From Pseudorhodoplanes sp. (GTDB taxonomy: Bacteria > Pseudomonadota > Alphaproteobacteria > Rhizobiales > Xanthobacteraceae), in contig JAVSMS010000001.1 in assembly GCA_032027085.1 (NCBI GenBank), forward strand, positions 3,449,730-3,513,729: DNA of 64,000 nucleotides, read 5' to 3'. Positions within the stretch are counted from its first letter, which is position 1, and every line of letters begins with the position of its first letter. Both the position numbers and the translations under genes were made by a program. Below, piece after piece: positions 62,634 to 64,000 of the stretch. The notes beneath the pieces were generated by a model. It did not search any database. It was not told where the DNA came from and saw nothing but the letters and a program-made list of their open reading frames with translations.

Positions 62634-63047
62634 TCAGGCCGCCGCTTTACGGGGCGCTGGCTTGATATGCGTCTCAGTCGGCTTGGTTTCCCGCTCTTCT
62701 GCAAACCGGGTGGACGCGCCGAACGACGCCATGGCATATCGTTGACACGCCGTAACGTCTGCGATCACGCGTCCGAACGCGCCGGATGCCCAGTTCTGAT
62801 ACTCTCGCATCAGATCGAGCGGATTCTCCGCCTGGCACATGCGTTCTGCGGCCTCGAGGGCGTGGTGCGTGCCGGTGTGCCGCCGTTCAAACCAGCCGTT
62901 TGCAAATTCCTGCATCTCATTAAGAAGCTTGTCCTGGTTTTCCCAGAAGGTGCAGGCATTTTCCCGCATTGGGCCCGCCATGGTGCCGGGCAACGCAAGC
63001 ATGCGTTGTATGGCATTCACCTGCTGCGCAAAAGTGGTCTCTGTCAT
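62634..63047 (-). CDS. Phasin-like protein
   Basis: A 137-residue helical protein with a phasin pattern: FWENQDKLLNEMQEFANGWF, ALEAAERMCQAENPLDLMRE and YQNWASGAFGRVIADVTACQ. Phasins coat polyhydroxyalkanoate granules; the lysine-, alanine- and proline-rich tail (IKPAPRKAAA) resembles that of some granule proteins. GGGAGTAAAGG lies upstream. A 62-residue gene precedes it by 43 bases on the same strand. It is convergent with the RatA/COQ10 gene. A generic helical stress protein is the alternative. Confidence 0.72.
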   Translation of the reverse strand: MTETTFAQQVNAIQRMLALPGTMAGPMRENACTFWENQDKLLNEMQEFANGWFERRHTGTHHALEAAERMCQAENPLDLMREYQNWASGAFGRVIADVTACQRYAMASFGASTRFAEERETKPTETHIKPAPRKAAA

Positions 63048-63090
63048 CGCCTTTACTCCCTCTACTCGCGCTTGTTGGTTTTCTTTTATT

Positions 63091-63279
63091 TCAGTCTGTT
63101 TCCCGGGGAACGGTTAGAACACTGCCGGCAAGCGCCGACTCTTGCAGCGACATCTGCGTGCGATTGGCCTCGTCGTCGAGTCCCATCCAGCGCAGCTTTC
63201 GTGCCTGCTTCAGCAGCGCGTCGGAGATTTTCTGTTCCGGCGGAACTTCGGGTGTTGCTTCGCGTGGGTGATGAATCAT
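63091..63279 (-). CDS. Hypothetical 62-residue protein upstream of the phasin-like gene
   Basis: A charged protein, MIHHPREATPEVPPEQKISD onwards, then a helix ALLKQARKLRWMGLDDEANR. GAGGAGGAG about 8 bases before the ATG is a strong ribosome site and supports it as real. The family is unknown to me. The leader, about 150 bases, contains a stable hairpin and starts from a promoter with a FixK/FNR box. Together with the phasin-like gene it forms a probable two-gene operon. Confidence 0.72.
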   Translation of the reverse strand: MIHHPREATPEVPPEQKISDALLKQARKLRWMGLDDEANRTQMSLQESALAGSVLTVPRETD

Positions 63280-63304
63280 GGACGAACTCCTCCTCTAATT
63301 TTGT

Positions 63305-63348
63305 CGTCGTTTCCGGCAAATGCCGGATAATCAACGACGCTTTTTTTT
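63305..63348 (+). terminator. Hairpin with T8 on the plus strand, in the leader of the 62-residue gene
   Basis: The outer stem CGTCGTT/AACGACG (63305-63311 with 63333-63339) encloses CCGGC/GCCGG around an AAAT loop. C and eight T residues follow at 63341-63348. On the plus strand this has the form of an intrinsic terminator, yet no plus-strand gene is seen before it. On the minus strand it is a hairpin in the 5' leader, about 25 bases before the ATG. Confidence 0.55.
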
Positions 63349-63438
63349 GGTGGTTGATGTGAGCGATCACTGCAGCGTCATGCTGCGAAGAGTTTTGCGA
63401 CCTTTTAACGATCCAAGCTCGATTGAGTTTCAGGGCTG

Positions 63439-63484
63439 AATATAAAATGGAGAAAAAAAGCATTCCGAGCTTGATCTGGATCAA
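63439..63484 (-). promoter_or_regulatory. FixK/FNR-dependent promoter of the 62-residue/phasin pair
   Basis: TTGATCTGGATCAA at 63471-63484 is an exact box, identical over 14 bases to the one at 45348. On the minus strand TATATT (63444-63439) or TTTTAT (63449-63444) gives a -10 with the box centred 42-46 bases upstream of the start. Transcription would begin near 63432. The remaining DNA, 63485-63583, is A+T-rich and holds no gene. Confidence 0.65.
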
Positions 63485-63583
63485 TCGTGGATCTTTTACC
63501 CAGTTCGATGGATCGATTTCACGTGCCCCGAAGATATCGATGGATCATCAAAAAGCTGAATATCAATCGACTAAAAAAATAGT

Positions 63584-64000
63584 CTAGCGCCGCGCCGGCT
63601 CTTTCTCCGCCATTTCGTGCAGCATCACAAAGGCCTGCAGCACCGAGCGTTTCCGGATTTCTGCGCGGCCGGGATTACCGAACCGTCTTTCAACATGGTT
63701 CAGCAGCCCCGAGCGGGAAGCGGCGGCAAAATGCACAAGGCCGACAGGCTTGCCCCCTTCGTCTGCGGTTGGTCCGGCAATGCCGGTGACCGCGATCGTC
63801 AGATCGACCGGCGCATAGCCGAGCGCGCCTTTGGCCATGGCTTCGGCGGTTTCGCGGCTCACAGCCCCGTATTGCTTCAGGATATCTTCGGGCACGCCAA
63901 GCATCTCCTGCTTGGCTTCGTTGCTGTAGGTGATGAAGCCGCGGTCGAGCATGCCGGACACCCCCGGCACTTCCGTCAGCGTGCCCGCAACGAGGCCGCC
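63584..64000 (-). CDS. CinA-family protein, C-terminal amidase domain (partial)
   Basis: The gene runs off the right edge: the frame is open to 64000 and its N terminus lies outside. The visible 138 residues begin GGLVAGTLTEVPGVSGMLDR and carry GFITYSNEAKQEMLGVP, DLTIAVTGIAGPTADEGGKP and VGLVHFAAASR, the PncC/CinA nicotinamide-nucleotide amidase domain. It hydrolyses NMN to NaMN in pyridine nucleotide salvage. Whether the N-terminal domain of full CinA is present cannot be seen. Stop TAG at 63584. Confidence 0.93.
   Translation of the reverse strand, partial: GGLVAGTLTEVPGVSGMLDRGFITYSNEAKQEMLGVPEDILKQYGAVSRETAEAMAKGALGYAPVDLTIAVTGIAGPTADEGGKPVGLVHFAAASRSGLLNHVERRFGNPGRAEIRKRSVLQAFVMLHEMAEKEPARR

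Overview
The window is a 64 kb stretch of alphaproteobacterial chromosome, most likely from the Hyphomicrobiales (Bradyrhizobiaceae/Xanthobacteraceae side). This rests on several things: a short proline-tRNA ligase without an editing insert, the block rpsB-tsf-pyrH-frr-uppS-cdsA-dxr-rseP-bamA-lpxD-fabZ-lpxA-lpxI-lpxB, the PDH cluster with a lipoyl domain on E1-beta, LexA sites of the GTTC-N7-GTTC type and FixK/FNR boxes. Coding density is high and most genes are housekeeping. I see no rRNA, tRNA, prophage, insertion sequence or CRISPR array. The layout is that of a conserved core region with a few small accessory genes in the gaps.

Layout. 1-514: non-coding lead with a minus-strand terminator. 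514-8204: proS, lolC, lolD, a small zinc-ribbon gene, a 32-residue membrane peptide under two LexA boxes, and dnaE. 8253-22835: ribosomal protein S2 and EF-Ts, then UMP kinase, RRF, isoprenoid and phospholipid steps, RseP, BamA and the lipid A genes. 22958-28832: a ketoacyl-ACP synthase III of unusual type, msrPQ, gltA, gltX. 29080-33097: glnS and comEC. 33107-42190 (minus strand): a PpiD-like chaperone, trpE, a cupin, trpG-trpD-trpC, moaC, moeA, then lexA. 42356-53262: tpiA, secG, pyrG, a 78-residue unknown, an isolated ctaD, a VOC protein, kdsA, an MFS carrier, queF, eno and an MBL protein. 53352-62599: ftsB, pdhA-pdhB-DUF5076-pdhC, a stray periplasmic binding protein, a small membrane protein, lpdA, a GlsB-like protein, lipA and a RatA/COQ10 protein. 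62634-64000: a phasin-like gene, a 62-residue unknown and the C-terminal part of CinA, cut by the window edge.

How the genes work together. Envelope biogenesis dominates: lipid A acylation and KDO supply (lpxD, lpxA, lpxI, lpxB, fabZ, kdsA), outer-membrane protein assembly (bamA, PpiD-like), lipoprotein export (lolCD), undecaprenyl and CDP-DAG supply (uppS, cdsA, dxr). Central carbon metabolism is covered by tpiA, eno, the whole PDH complex with its lipoate synthase, and citrate synthase. Three exact TTGAT-N4-ATCAA boxes lie before the 78-residue unknown, the lone ctaD and the 62-residue/phasin pair. They suggest that a set of accessory genes answers to low oxygen.

The most interesting locus is 4337-4490. 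A near-consensus promoter (TTGACA, 17 bp, TATGTT) is overlaid by two LexA boxes in inverted arrangement and drives a 32-residue single-span membrane peptide with a good Shine-Dalgarno. Since lexA itself lies in the window behind its own LexA box, this looks like an SOS-induced membrane micropeptide, similar in concept to SidA of Caulobacter or TisB of E. coli.
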